Shown: positions 1 through 6,734, counted from the stretch's first letter. The stretch is 7,800 nucleotides of DNA from an uncultured Flavobacterium sp. (GCA_946479395.1 CAMLFV010000127.1:1-7800); one strand, 5' to 3'. Notes: generated by a model not told the origin, from the sequence alone. Made by a program: numbers and translations.

Positions 1-77
1 TCCTCTGTTTGTTCTTGCGACCAAATAACACCGCTGCAAAAACAACAAGAAATAAGCGAAAAAAATATGTTTTTCAT
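1..77 (-). CDS. 5' end of a secreted/envelope protein gene (partial)
   Basis: Reading the minus strand from the ATG at 77-75 gives 25 codons with no stop before the window edge. The product starts MKNIFFSLISCCFCSGVIWS and continues QEQTE. This has the form of a Sec signal peptide: a Lys near the N-terminus, a hydrophobic stretch of about 16 residues rich in Cys, Phe and Ser, and a likely cleavage near WSQ, as in many Bacteroidota exported proteins. The gene follows the histidine kinase in the same direction with a gap of about 100 nt and no clear terminator between them, so it could belong to the same operon or be a target of the two-component system. The rest of the protein lies outside the window, so no function can be assigned; an outer-membrane protein is one possibility. 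The signal-peptide shape makes a real start likely. Confidence 0.6.
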   Translation of the reverse strand, partial: MKNIFFSLISCCFCSGVIWSQEQTE

Positions 78-166
78 TTTTTTACTATTATTTAAATACT
101 AAATAACAAATGAAAACTGAAGACATTTTGAAGAAATAATGCTAAAAATTTGAAGCTTTACCAAAA

Positions 167-188
167 CAGCTATTTATCAGCTATTTAT
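167..188. repeat. 11-bp perfect tandem duplication over the histidine kinase stop codon
   Basis: CAGCTATTTAT occurs twice back to back (167-177 and 178-188). On the minus strand the duplication covers the last codons of the kinase gene and its TGA stop (179-177), and the downstream copy places an in-frame TAA directly after the TGA. It is probably a small slippage duplication at the gene's 3' end and does not disrupt the conserved part of the kinase. Confidence 0.85.
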
Positions 189-1442
189 ATCTAAAATAAA
201 GATGTGTAAATTATTTTGTGTTTTGTAAGTAATTTTATATCCGTAAACATCTACTATTTTTTTAACCAATGCCAATCCAATTCCTAATGAACTAGAGCCA
301 GAGGTTCCTTTTTTAAAACGATTGAATATATTTTCGTTGGTAAGGTTGCTAGGATTACCAGTGTTTTTAATTTCAAGAAAAGTACTTGTTAATGTTATTT
401 CAACAATTCCGTTTTCAATATTGTGCCTCCTGGCATTATTTATAAGGTTTGATAGCACAATTTGCAATAACATTGGGTTTATGTTAATGTAGATATCGTC
501 TTGTATGGATACATTAAGCGTTTTACCGCCCATTTCTATAATATCCTCGTATTGCAAGATTGTTTCTTTTAAAACTTCGGAAAAATTAACTTGCTGTGGT
601 GCTACTTCATGATCTTCTAAACTCATTAACAAAACCAATGATCGGTTTAGGGTTGACATTCTGTTTAGTTCATCGTACATAACACTTAATGTCTGCATTT
701 GTTCTTGATTTAAATTGGTATTCAACAACAATTCAATTTTTCCTTTTAAATTCGCTAAAGGCGTTTGCAGTTCGTGCGATAGGTTTTCTGTAAATTCTTT
801 TAAAAGTTTGTATTGTTGTATTGATTTATCTGCCATTTGAGTAAACAATTTGTTTAGCTCGTCTAATTCGGCAGTATTGGTGTTTATAACTTGTATTTGT
901 TCACCTTTACGAACATCGAATTTTTTCATTTGTTCCAATAAACTGTAAAAAGGCATGTAAAGATTTCGAGCGATCATTTCGCCAAAAAACACAATGGTAA
1001 TAAGCATAAAAACAAAAATCCAGGCTACAACCATTAAAACACTTAACCAATATTCTCTTTCTATTTTAACGATATAGTCTTCGGTAGTAATTTGGTAATG
1101 TACATTGTTTACAAACGGATAGTTAATTACTTTTATATAGTACCCGTAACTTTGTAATTCGCTGTTCCAAACTTCTTCTCTTTCTTCAACAACCTCATCA
1201 ACAAGGTTATCGTATTTTTTTGACAGAACTTTAATTTTTACTGTTGGGTGTTTTTTTTCTAAAGAATCTATCGATTGTGTTTTAAGTTGTTGAACAATAT
1301 ATTCACTTAAATGTTCCATTTTGCGTATTGCCGACCTGTTGGTTACCCTTTCTATAGAAATATAAAAAATAGAGAAACCAATAGCTAACGACAAGAAAAC
1401 GATAACGATTAAATAATATGTAATTCGGCTGCTTAATTTCAT
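177..1442 (-). CDS. Two-component sensor histidine kinase
   Basis: This 421-residue inner-membrane kinase would sense an envelope signal and phosphorylate the response regulator encoded just upstream. A transmembrane helix lies at about 8-30, followed by an extracytoplasmic sensor segment of about 100 residues without a recognisable fold, then a second helix at about 132-156 and a HAMP-like linker. The HisKA dimerisation domain holds the phosphoacceptor His223 in LSHELQTPL. The ATPase domain shows the N box (NLINNARRH, about 332-340), a G1 box in the form KNTGNP (Asn where many kinases have Asp), an F box IFNRFKKG and the G2 box LGIGLALVKKIV (386-397). Length and order are normal for an EnvZ/CusS-like kinase and no catalytic element seems lost. 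Its ATG overlaps the regulator's TGA by 4 nt, so the two are translationally coupled. The stimulus cannot be read from the sequence; metal or antimicrobial sensing is only a guess. Confidence 0.95.
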   Translation of the reverse strand: MKLSSRITYYLIVIVFLSLAIGFSIFYISIERVTNRSAIRKMEHLSEYIVQQLKTQSIDSLEKKHPTVKIKVLSKKYDNLVDEVVEEREEVWNSELQSYGYYIKVINYPFVNNVHYQITTEDYIVKIEREYWLSVLMVVAWIFVFMLITIVFFGEMIARNLYMPFYSLLEQMKKFDVRKGEQIQVINTNTAELDELNKLFTQMADKSIQQYKLLKEFTENLSHELQTPLANLKGKIELLLNTNLNQEQMQTLSVMYDELNRMSTLNRSLVLLMSLEDHEVAPQQVNFSEVLKETILQYEDIIEMGGKTLNVSIQDDIYININPMLLQIVLSNLINNARRHNIENGIVEITLTSTFLEIKNTGNPSNLTNENIFNRFKKGTSGSSSLGIGLALVKKIVDVYGYKITYKTQNNLHIFILDINS

Positions 1443-2119
1443 TGTTCAGCCCATTTGTAACCTAAACCATAAATAGTTCTTACGTAATCTGTACCACCTG
1501 CATCGACAATTTTTTTTCGCAAATTTTTTAAATGCTGATATATAAAATCCACATTGTCTAAATTATAAGTATAATCACCCCAAAGATGCAGGGCTATTGC
1601 TTGTTTAGATAAAACCCTGTTTTTATTGTTAATGAAGTAAACCATTAGATTAAATTCTTTTTTGGTCAAAACAACCAATTGATCATTAACCTTACATTCC
1701 ATAGAATTTAAATCAATTGATATTTCGTTAAACACAAGCAAGTTATCTTTGCTATTGGCACTATTTCTTCGAGTTACAGCTTTAATACGCGAATGTAGTT
1801 CAGGTAATGGGAATGGTTTAGTAATGTAATCGTCTGAACCGCCATCAAGTCCTTTAATTTTATAATCTAAAGAGTTTTGTGCCGAAATAATAATTACTTT
1901 ACTACTTATATTGTTTTCCTTAATGTATTCTAAAAGGGTAAGCCCCGAATCATCAGGCAAAGTTAAATCTAAAAGCACCACATCGTACTCAAACATTTCA
2001 AGCATTTCTTTGGCTAATGTAACCGTTTTAACCCATTCGCAAATATAATTTTCTTGAGTTAAAAAGCTGATCATATTTGCAGCAAGCTCTTGGTGGTCTT
2101 CTACTAGTAATAACTTCAT
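1439..2119 (-). CDS. OmpR-family response regulator
   Basis: This 226-residue cytoplasmic DNA-binding regulator is the partner of the overlapping downstream kinase. The receiver domain (about 1-118) has the acidic pair Glu7-Asp8, the phosphoacceptor Asp51 in VVLLDLTLPDDSG, Ser79-Ala80 at the switch position, and Lys101 in the DDYITKPF motif. The C-terminal winged-helix domain (about 128-226) has LTKKEFNLM, a recognition helix around DFIYQHLKNLRKKI and the ending VRTIYGLGYKW, all typical of the OmpR/PhoB class. The length is normal. The ATG at 2119-2117 starts exactly at the first receiver strand (MKLLLVEDH), so the start is secure. It is the first gene of the minus-strand operon and is divergent from the outer-membrane protein gene at 2245. 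The genes it controls are unknown; the envelope gene at 77-1 and its own operon are candidates by position. Confidence 0.96.
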   Translation of the reverse strand: MKLLLVEDHQELAANMISFLTQENYICEWVKTVTLAKEMLEMFEYDVVLLDLTLPDDSGLTLLEYIKENNISSKVIIISAQNSLDYKIKGLDGGSDDYITKPFPLPELHSRIKAVTRRNSANSKDNLLVFNEISIDLNSMECKVNDQLVVLTKKEFNLMVYFINNKNRVLSKQAIALHLWGDYTYNLDNVDFIYQHLKNLRKKIVDAGGTDYVRTIYGLGYKWAEQ

Positions 2120-2143
2120 TTTAAAAAGTACAGTTTAATTTTA

Positions 2144-2151
2144 TAAAGATA
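2144..2151 (-). promoter_or_regulatory. Possible -7 element of the regulator/kinase operon
   Basis: On the minus strand these positions read TATCTTTA, a one-mismatch form of the Bacteroidota -7 consensus TAnnTTTG. It ends 24 nt before the regulator's ATG, the spacing expected for a short leader. No clear TTTG -33 box is seen at the usual distance, so this is tentative. Confidence 0.3.
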
Positions 2152-2214
2152 ATTTAAATAATTATTTATTTAGTTTTACAAACTTTACTTTCGTTAAAAA
2201 GAAAAATTATACAC

Positions 2215-2222
2215 TATTTTTG
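2215..2222 (+). promoter_or_regulatory. Bacteroidota -7 promoter element for the outer-membrane protein gene
   Basis: TATTTTTG matches TAnnTTTG exactly and ends 22 nt before the ATG at 2245, implying a leader of roughly 15 nt. The upstream TTTCG at 2189-2193 is only a weak -33 candidate. The leader has no Shine-Dalgarno sequence, which is normal in this phylum. The site lies in the 125-nt divergent region shared with the two-component operon, so the response regulator could in principle act here, but no binding repeat was recognised. Confidence 0.55.
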
Positions 2223-2244
2223 ATATTTTGAAGTTATAACTTAC

Positions 2245-5200
2245 ATGAAACAGTTTTTTTGTTTTGTATGGTGTTTTTTAATTTTTTCTTTTGCTAATGC
2301 ACAGGAAACAAATTCGCTGTACAAATCAAAAAAAATTATAACCGATTCTTTAACTACAACGGTTTATTTAGACAGCGTTGCACTAAACAACACTTTTTTT
2401 AAGGTTGTAAACAATCAGGGTATCGATTTGGATCCCGCGAATTACACGGTAGATTACAATAAGGCAACCCTTACATTTACCAAGCCTTTACAAGATACTT
2501 TAAACGTTTCGTTTTTAAATTATCCCGTTTTTTTAACCCGAACGTATGCTTTGTACGATACCAAACGTATCGTTCCAAATAAAGAAGGTGCGTATATTTT
2601 TACGGTTCCCGAAAAACAAGCAACCACTTTTACACCTTTTGAAGGATTGAATACTAACGGAAGTATTTCCCGAGGAATTACCGTAGGAAACAATCAAAAC
2701 TTGGTAACAAATTCTAATCTCGATTTGCAGATTGTCGGGAATTTATCAGATAAAGTCCAAATTCGTGCTTCATTGCAAGACAGCAACGTTCCTTTGCAAA
2801 ACGGCGGATATTCACAAAAAATGGATGAATTCGATCAGATCTTTATGGAACTTTTTTCGACTAATTGGAGCATTAAAGCCGGAGATTTGTTTTTAGAAAA
2901 CAGAACTTCCCGTTTTTTAAATTTCAATAAAAAAGTTCAGGGAATTTCGGGTACTGTAAAATTCGGAAACGATAAAAGCAAAACCACCATTGAAACCGCA
3001 GCTGCGTTGGTTCGCGGGCAATATGCTAAAAGTGAATTTGTTGGCCAGGAAGGAAATCAAGGTCCGTACAAATTAAAAGGTAGCAACAATCAATTGTATA
3101 TTCTAATTATTTCGGGATCGGAATCGGTTTATGTAAACGGACGAAAATTAACACGCGGCGAACAGAACGATTATGTGATTGATTACAATTCGGGCGAAAT
3201 TCGCTTTACAACGCTTTTCCCAATTACTGCCGAAATGCGTATTGCGGTGGAATATCAATATACCGACAGAAATTATGCTCGATTTTTGGGTTATGGCGGA
3301 ATTAAACACGAACGCGAAAAATGGAATATTGCAGGATATGTTTATACCGAAACCGATATTAAAAATCAGCCGGTACAGCAAAATCTAAACAAAGAACAAG
3401 TCGATATTCTAAAACAAGCCGGCGACAGTTTGGCATTAATGATGGCGCCGTCTGCGTATCCCGATACTTATTCAGAAAACAAAACGCTGTACAAAAAGGT
3501 CAACCAAAATGGTTATGAATTTTATCAATATTCTAACACTCCAACTGATACTTTGTATATGGTTTCGTTCAGTTATGTGGGACCAAGCAACGGAAATTAT
3601 CGTTTGGCAAACTCGTCGGGCGTTGGTAAAATTTATGAATTTGTTGAACCTGTAAACGGATTAAATCAAGGCGATTATGAACCGTTGATTCAGCTAATTG
3701 CTCCCACTCGTTTAACTTTGGCAACCGTTATGGGGCAATACAAACCGAAAGATTTTACGCAGGTAGATTTTGAATTTGGATTCAGTAACCACGACCAAAA
3801 CCTTTTTTCGCCCATTGATGATGAAGACAATCAAGGAATTGCCGCCAACGTTAACGCCACACACAGGGTTTTAAACAATAAATGGAAAGTTGATGTTTTT
3901 GGAAATGTGCAGTTGGCAACAGAAAATTTCAAGACCATTGAACGTTTGTATTCGATTGAATTTGATCGGGATTGGAATGTTTCAAACACTTTCGGAAATC
4001 AATCGCTACTGACTTTTGGATCTAAAGTTACACCGAACGAAAACAGTTTTTTCACGTATCAGTATAGCCGCTTAGAATATACAAATAGCTATATTGGGCA
4101 TAAACAATCTTTGATTGGAAATTATCAGTACAAAAACTTCAACCTAAATACCAACACCAGTTTTTTATCGGCAAAAGGCAGCGTTTACAATACTAATTTT
4201 GTTCGAAGTAAAACGCAGGCAGTCTATACAAAGGATAAAAATTGGGCAGGATCGCGTTTAGATTTAGAAAATTATCAGGTGAAGGATGTTGCCACGCAAC
4301 AGTTTCAAACCTTATCACAAAAATACGCGCAAATTGATGCGTTTGTTGGGCGTGGCGATACCTTGAAAACTTATGTGGAAATTGGTTATAAATTCCGTGT
4401 GAATGATTCGTTGCAGAATAACGTTTTGCGAAATGTTTCAAACGCGCATTCGTTCTATGTAAAATCGCAGCTTTTTAAAACCCAAACCAGCGATTTGTCT
4501 GTTTACGCAAATTACCGTCGATTAAAATATACCGACACCGGCTTGGTTGAACCAACCTTGAATTCGCGTATTACCTACAACGACCGCTATTTAAAAAATC
4601 TGATACAGACTAATACCATTTACGAAACATCATCGGGAGCTGTCGCGCAGCAGGAATTTACTTATATTAAGGTTGATCCCGGTTTGGGAACGCACATGTG
4701 GAACGATTACAACGGCAACGGAATTCAGGAATTGGAAGAGTTTGAAATTGCGCCTTATCCCGATTTGGCTGAATATGTGCGGATGTTTTTGCCGAATCAG
4801 AGTTTTGTGAAAACACATCAAACCAAGTTAACGCAGGTTTTTAATTTTAATTTCAGCATTTGGCAGAACGAAAACGGTTTTAAGAAATTTGCCAGTCAGT
4901 TTCATTTGCAATCATCTTTTATCATCGATCGAAGTATTTTGAGAGATGGAAACGGAATTGCGTGGAATCCTTTCGGATCGTCGTCTGATGATTTGGTGGC
5001 AGAAAATTCAAACATTCGTAATTCGATTTACTTCAACCGTGGCAAACAAAAATACACCACCATTTATTCGTTAATAAACAATCGGGCAAAAAACCTGATG
5101 AATTTTGGGAGTTTAGACAATAAAATTACCACGCACCAAATACAGTTTCAACATTTATTGAACAAGTGGTGGCTGGCACAGTTAACCAATAAATTTGACC

Positions 5201-5646
5201 GAGTTGAAAGTGTTTCTGAAAACTACGGATCTAAAAATTACCTGCTGAATAATTTAGGCATCAATCCCCGAATCAGTTATCTGTTTTCGCAAAATGCCCG
5301 AGTAGAATTGTTTTATGAATGGAAGGATAAAGAAAATATTCAAGGCGATTTAGAAACATTGGAACAACACCGCATTGGTACGGCATTTAATTGGAGTACA
5401 TCGCAGAAATTTACATTGAATGGTGAGTTTTCGCTTTACAACAACAAATTCGTAGGCAATCCTTTATCGGCTGTGGCTTACCAAATGCTGGAAGGTTTAC
5501 AACCAGGCAAAAATATTACATGGCGATTGTTGTTTCAGCGCAATTTAACCAAGTATTTAGATGCCAACATAAGTTATCAGGGCAGAACTAGCGAAACCGC
5601 AAAAACCATTCACACAGGAAGTATTCAATTGCGTGCGTTTTTTTAA
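2245..5646 (+). CDS. Large predicted outer-membrane beta-barrel protein, function unknown
   Basis: This 1133-residue exported protein starts with a signal peptide (MKQFFCFVWC onward), probably cleaved after Ala-Asn-Ala (17-19). A beta-rich N-terminal domain spans about 25-125. A conserved-looking block at 134-222 (NGSISRGITVGNNQN, LQDSNVPLQNGGYSQKMDEF, SIKAGDLFLENR) looks like the start of a barrel. At 291-322 comes GSESVYVNGRKLTRG followed by NDYVIDYNSGEIRFT, a strand-turn pattern I recall from several envelope proteins. The rest alternates polar and aromatic residues like transmembrane beta strands, and the chain ends QLRAFF with a terminal Phe, a typical barrel-assembly signal. An EF-hand-like loop sits at 821-832. 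I see no TonB box or plug and no enzymatic motif. I recognise the general style of a Bacteroidota protein family but know no assigned function. It has its own promoter and is followed 40 nt later by the lipoprotein gene. Confidence 0.85.
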   Translation: MKQFFCFVWCFLIFSFANAQETNSLYKSKKIITDSLTTTVYLDSVALNNTFFKVVNNQGIDLDPANYTVDYNKATLTFTKPLQDTLNVSFLNYPVFLTRTYALYDTKRIVPNKEGAYIFTVPEKQATTFTPFEGLNTNGSISRGITVGNNQNLVTNSNLDLQIVGNLSDKVQIRASLQDSNVPLQNGGYSQKMDEFDQIFMELFSTNWSIKAGDLFLENRTSRFLNFNKKVQGISGTVKFGNDKSKTTIETAAALVRGQYAKSEFVGQEGNQGPYKLKGSNNQLYILIISGSESVYVNGRKLTRGEQNDYVIDYNSGEIRFTTLFPITAEMRIAVEYQYTDRNYARFLGYGGIKHEREKWNIAGYVYTETDIKNQPVQQNLNKEQVDILKQAGDSLALMMAPSAYPDTYSENKTLYKKVNQNGYEFYQYSNTPTDTLYMVSFSYVGPSNGNYRLANSSGVGKIYEFVEPVNGLNQGDYEPLIQLIAPTRLTLATVMGQYKPKDFTQVDFEFGFSNHDQNLFSPIDDEDNQGIAANVNATHRVLNNKWKVDVFGNVQLATENFKTIERLYSIEFDRDWNVSNTFGNQSLLTFGSKVTPNENSFFTYQYSRLEYTNSYIGHKQSLIGNYQYKNFNLNTNTSFLSAKGSVYNTNFVRSKTQAVYTKDKNWAGSRLDLENYQVKDVATQQFQTLSQKYAQIDAFVGRGDTLKTYVEIGYKFRVNDSLQNNVLRNVSNAHSFYVKSQLFKTQTSDLSVYANYRRLKYTDTGLVEPTLNSRITYNDRYLKNLIQTNTIYETSSGAVAQQEFTYIKVDPGLGTHMWNDYNGNGIQELEEFEIAPYPDLAEYVRMFLPNQSFVKTHQTKLTQVFNFNFSIWQNENGFKKFASQFHLQSSFIIDRSILRDGNGIAWNPFGSSSDDLVAENSNIRNSIYFNRGKQKYTTIYSLINNRAKNLMNFGSLDNKITTHQIQFQHLLNKWWLAQLTNKFDRVESVSENYGSKNYLLNNLGINPRISYLFSQNARVELFYEWKDKENIQGDLETLEQHRIGTAFNWSTSQKFTLNGEFSLYNNKFVGNPLSAVAYQMLEGLQPGKNITWRLLFQRNLTKYLDANISYQGRTSETAKTIHTGSIQLRAFF

Positions 5647-5656
5647 ACAAAATGTT

Positions 5657-5664
5657 TATATTTG
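5657..5664 (+). promoter_or_regulatory. Bacteroidota -7 promoter element for the lipoprotein gene
   Basis: TATATTTG matches TAnnTTTG exactly and ends 22 nt before the ATG at 5687, the same spacing as at the upstream gene. A TTG at 5629-5631 lies somewhat too far upstream for a standard -33 box. The element starts only 10 nt after the preceding stop codon, suggesting that the lipoprotein can be transcribed independently of the outer-membrane protein gene. Confidence 0.55.
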
Positions 5665-5686
5665 TTACTTTAATAGATCAAAAATC

Positions 5687-6205
5687 ATGAAAAAAATAAC
5701 AATTATTGCATTATTTGCTGCATTAGGTTTGGTTTCTTGTAACGATAAAAAAGCAGAACCTACTACAACAACCGAAACAACAACTACAACAGACGCAGCT
5801 CCGGTAGATCCGCATGCAGGTCATAACCATGCACCAGGCGAAGGTCACGACCACGATCATGGAGCAGCAACTACAACAACTACAGCAGCAGATACAAAAA
5901 CAGCAGCAGGTATGAATCCGGCACACGGACAGCCAGGTCACCGTTGCGATATTCCTGTAGGAGCACCATTAAACTCTCCTCCAGGTCAGGGAGCTGGACA
6001 AACTTCTGCACCGGCAGCACAACCAAGTCAAGGTGGTTTTTTAGGCGGCGGTAACGCACAAGCACAAGCTCCGGCACAACAAGCAGCGCCACAACAGCAA
6101 ATGCCTAAACAAGAAACGGCTCCGGGAATGAAAGGAAAACCAAACCCGGCACACGGGCAACCAGGTCACCGTTGCGATGTTTCGGTTGGTCAACCATTAC
6201 CATAA
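5687..6205 (+). CDS. His-rich lipoprotein with two NPAHGQPGHRCD motifs
   Basis: This 172-residue protein starts MKKITIIALFAALGLVSCND, a clear lipoprotein signal with lipobox LVSC and lipidation at Cys18, leaving a mature protein of 155 residues. Then come a Thr/Glu/Ala-rich linker, a His-rich patch (43-58, six His in HAGHNHAPGEGHDHDH), repeat 1 (77-95), a Gly/Pro/Gln/Ala-rich spacer and repeat 2 (153-171), which ends one residue before the C-terminus. Each repeat has two His and one Cys. Low complexity suggests a largely unfolded chain anchored in an envelope membrane. The His patch and the Cys/His motifs fit metal binding, but that is inference. I recall this HRCD motif in other Bacteroidota lipoproteins without a known role. 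The frame is open upstream to a GTG at 5633, but the ATG at 5687 is chosen because the signal peptide and promoter fit it. It ends upstream of a strong terminator. Confidence 0.85.
   Translation: MKKITIIALFAALGLVSCNDKKAEPTTTTETTTTTDAAPVDPHAGHNHAPGEGHDHDHGAATTTTTAADTKTAAGMNPAHGQPGHRCDIPVGAPLNSPPGQGAGQTSAPAAQPSQGGFLGGGNAQAQAPAQQAAPQQQMPKQETAPGMKGKPNPAHGQPGHRCDVSVGQPLP
5915..5971 (+). repeat. HRCD motif repeat, copy 1 (within lipoprotein)
   Basis: Codons for residues 77-95 encode NPAHGQPGHRCDIPVGAPL. The first 12 residues are identical to copy 2 at 6143-6199 and the tail has the same VG-PL pattern. Synonymous differences in the DNA (for example AAT versus AAC for the first Asn) suggest an old duplication held by selection on the protein rather than a recent one. 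Confidence 0.85.
6143..6199 (+). repeat. HRCD motif repeat, copy 2 (within lipoprotein)
   Basis: Codons for residues 153-171 encode NPAHGQPGHRCDVSVGQPL, one residue before the C-terminus. It differs from copy 1 at three positions, all in the tail (Ile-Pro to Val-Ser, and Ala to Gln). Confidence 0.85.
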
Positions 6206-6248
6206 TTAAGTTTATAGTCTTTAGTTTTTAGACAGCATTATAAATTAC

Positions 6249-6285
6249 AACCTGTGAGGTTTTTGAAAACCTCACAGGTTTTTTT
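6249..6285 (+). terminator. Intrinsic terminator with perfect 15-bp stem
   Basis: AACCTGTGAGGTTTT (6249-6263) is the exact reverse complement of AAAACCTCACAGGTT (6266-6280), separated by two bases (in RNA probably a 4-nt loop). A run of seven T (6279-6285) follows. It lies 43 nt after the lipoprotein stop and should end that transcript. The A-run before the stem is too short for equally good termination on the minus strand, and no minus-strand gene needs it. Palindromes of this style recur in Flavobacterium genomes as far as I recall, so it may also be one copy of a dispersed repeat. Confidence 0.8.
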
Positions 6286-6301
6286 AATTATATTTACTTC
6301 T

Positions 6302-6532
6302 ATGAATTCAAAAAAAATATTCGGATACATTTTCATAGTTATTGCAGTTGTTTTAACGTTAGCAATTATTGCGCTTATTCCTCAATTAATGGTGATACTT
6401 GCTGCTCTTAAAGATAATTCAAATAGCTATGATATTGGATATAGCGTAGGATATACAGCTTTTTTGATTATTCAAATTTCTATAACTATTATTTTATGGA
6501 GAGTGGGAATGCGCTGGACTAAAAGACCTTAA
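6302..6532 (+). CDS. Small two-helix membrane protein, unknown function
   Basis: This is a 76-residue protein starting MNSKKIFGYIFIVIAVVLTL. Two hydrophobic segments (about 6-35 and 47-66) flank a short polar loop (KDNSNSYDIG), and the chain ends with a basic tail WRVGMRWTKRP, so it is probably an inner-membrane protein with both ends in the cytoplasm. I recall similar small proteins in Flavobacterium but no function. The frame extends upstream to a GTG at 6254 that lies inside the terminator stem, so the ATG at 6302 is preferred. TATATTTA at 6289-6296 is a one-mismatch -7 element, but it would leave almost no leader, so how the gene is transcribed is unclear; read-through is possible. No enzymatic motif is visible. 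Confidence 0.65.
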   Translation: MNSKKIFGYIFIVIAVVLTLAIIALIPQLMVILAALKDNSNSYDIGYSVGYTAFLIIQISITIILWRVGMRWTKRP

Positions 6533-6550
6533 AAGATATAATTTTCAACC

Positions 6551-6665
6551 TCGCCTGCGTTAGGGATTGCAGCGGCATCCTTTTACAGGTGGCTGAGGTA
6601 CTCGAAGCCCCGATAAAAGATACAGCGGAAAGCCCGACCGGCTCACTAAAAAGCCGGGAACGCCC
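6551..6665 (+). ncRNA. Candidate structured RNA, Flavo-1-like (name tentative)
   Basis: This is a GC-rich island in AT-rich intergenic DNA with no convincing ORF. A fold by eye gives a three-way junction. P1 pairs GCGTT (6557-6561) with AACGC (6659-6663). One arm starts with GGG (6563-6565)/CCC (6633-6635), passes through a symmetric internal loop with GCAGCGG (6569-6575) facing ACAGCGG (6622-6628), continues as ATC-C-TTTTA (6577-6585)/TAAAAGAT (6614-6621) with one bulged C, and ends in GGCTGAG (6591-6597)/CTC-GA-AGCC (6601-6609). The other arm is CCGGCT (6638-6643)/AGCCGG (6652-6657) with an 8-nt loop. No U-run follows, so it is not a simple terminator. It resembles the non-coding motif I remember as Flavo-1, often present in several copies per Flavobacteria genome. 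The strand is inferred from that memory and from the fold. Its role is unknown. Confidence 0.65.
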
Positions 6666-6705
6666 AAATAGAACTTATATTATTAAAAAACGCTAAATTT
6701 TTCAC

Positions 6706-6713
6706 TATTTTTG
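6706..6713 (+). promoter_or_regulatory. Bacteroidota -7 promoter element for metG
   Basis: TATTTTTG is an exact TAnnTTTG match and ends 21 nt before the metG ATG at 6735, nearly the same spacing as at the two genes upstream. Transcription would start near 6720, after the structured element, so that element should not be part of a metG leader made from this promoter. No good -33 TTTG is seen. Confidence 0.55.
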
Positions 6714-6734
6714 TAGGCTGAAAACCATACAGTC

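Noticed and set aside
3148..3388. Open frames on both strands inside the outer-membrane protein gene
   Set aside because: They are short, lie wholly within a long well-supported coding region, and their products show no signal, domain or sensible composition.
5633..5686. Upstream GTG start for the lipoprotein
   Set aside because: It would overlap the preceding gene and place 18 residues before a perfect lipoprotein signal peptide; the promoter element at 5657-5664 also lies downstream of it.
5723..6092. Minus-strand open frames opposite the lipoprotein gene, one very Cys-rich
   Set aside because: The Cys richness is the mirror of the ACA/GCA-rich codons of the Thr/Ala-rich lipoprotein on the other strand; there is no start context or promoter.
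6217..6233. GTCT...AGAC short inverted repeat after the lipoprotein
   Set aside because: Only four base pairs around a T-rich loop; not distinguishable from chance next to the real terminator.
6289..6296. TATATTTA as a promoter for the small membrane protein
   Set aside because: It has one mismatch to TAnnTTTG and lies only 5 nt before the ATG, which would leave essentially no leader; too weak to list as a feature.
6254..6301. Upstream GTG start for the small membrane protein
   Set aside because: It sits in the stem of the intrinsic terminator, and the extra 16 residues have no support.
6638..6657. CCGGCT/AGCCGG hairpin as an intrinsic terminator before metG
   Set aside because: No T-run follows; the next bases are GAACGCCC, and the hairpin fits better as one arm of the structured RNA element.
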